23,019 nucleotides of DNA, from NCBI GenBank assembly GCA_025966175.1, contig JAOPVN010000313.1, forward strand, positions 1 to 23,019, given 5' to 3'. The notes under the pieces were generated by a model. That model was given only the letters and a program-made list of their open reading frames with translations, did not search any database and was not told the origin of the DNA. Origin of the DNA: Modestobacter sp. Its GTDB lineage: Bacteria > Actinomycetota > Actinomycetes > Mycobacteriales > Geodermatophilaceae. Made by a program: the position numbers and the translations under genes. Every line of letters begins with the position of its first letter. Position 1 is the stretch's first letter. Shown here piece after piece: positions 22,923 through 23,019 of this stretch.

Positions 22923-23019
22923 TCAGCGCTGCTGCGGGTAGCCGTACTCCTCGTCGGTGACGAGGTCGCCCCACTCGGCCTCGTCGCCCTCCCAGATCGC
23001 GGTGTGGACCATGAACTGG
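22923..23019 (-). CDS. C-terminal fragment of an unidentified leftward gene
   Basis: Only the last 31 codons before the TGA (22925-22923) are in the window, ending EYGYPQQR; the frame continues past the right edge. The visible residues are acidic and aromatic (FMVHTAIWEGDEAEWGDLV). The look is a little like the tail of a small cupin-type protein, but this is too short to assign. Codon use is like the neighbours and the frame stops just before the bidirectional hairpin, supporting a real gene end. Confidence 0.5.
   Translation of the reverse strand, partial: QFMVHTAIWEGDEAEWGDLVTDEEYGYPQQR

Overview
The window comes from a very GC-rich genome with GTG and TTG starts, purine-rich Shine-Dalgarno sites, many 1-4 nt gene overlaps and U-tail-less hairpin terminators. 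This fits a high-GC actinobacterium, perhaps near Geodermatophilus, Blastococcus or Modestobacter; the family assignment is an impression from style, not a proven placement. I see no tRNA, rRNA, insertion sequence, phage gene or CRISPR array.

Region 1 (1-5025, + strand) is the end of an operon for a ribose-type ABC importer: a substrate-binding protein (5' end outside the window), a double-domain ATPase, a permease, and then a PucR-family regulator. Region 2 (5204-7268) holds two small unrecognised proteins on convergent genes whose stop codons share one palindrome, then an HSL-family alpha/beta hydrolase.

Region 3 (7295-22844) is the main interest: a large carbohydrate-utilisation locus that appears to be controlled by one LacI-family repressor (16186-17220). 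A leftward operon starts near 14450 and encodes two MalF/MalG-type permeases, a hexapeptide acyltransferase fused to a probable alpha/alpha-toroid domain, a 2-hydroxyacid dehydrogenase, a sugar isomerase-like TIM barrel and an ADP-ribosylglycohydrolase-family enzyme with an extra C-terminal beta-rich domain. Divergently, the lipoprotein sugar-binding protein (14643-15950) is transcribed rightward and ends at a strong hairpin. After the repressor gene, a rightward operon (17466-22844) encodes a Gfo/Idh/MocA oxidoreductase, a DUF993 aldolase-like protein, a second sugar isomerase-like barrel, a glycerate kinase and a UgpC/MsmK-type ATPase. The first four of these genes are joined by 1-4 nt overlaps.

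Five 14-bp sites of the form GGNNNNCGCNTTCC (one diverges at the centre) lie in the three control regions. At three promoters the site begins exactly 5 nt downstream of the -10 hexamer, over the expected transcription start, including the repressor's own promoter. This unites the split parts of one ABC importer (binding protein, permeases, ATPase) and both enzyme sets into one candidate regulon. My inference is a cytoplasmic route in which an imported glycoside or modified sugar is hydrolysed or deacylated, oxidised, isomerised and cleaved by an aldolase-like step to a three-carbon acid that glycerate kinase sends into lower glycolysis. The substrate cannot be read from the sequence, and I know of no described pathway with this exact gene set. 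At the right edge, after a bidirectional hairpin, the C-terminus of a further leftward gene is visible.
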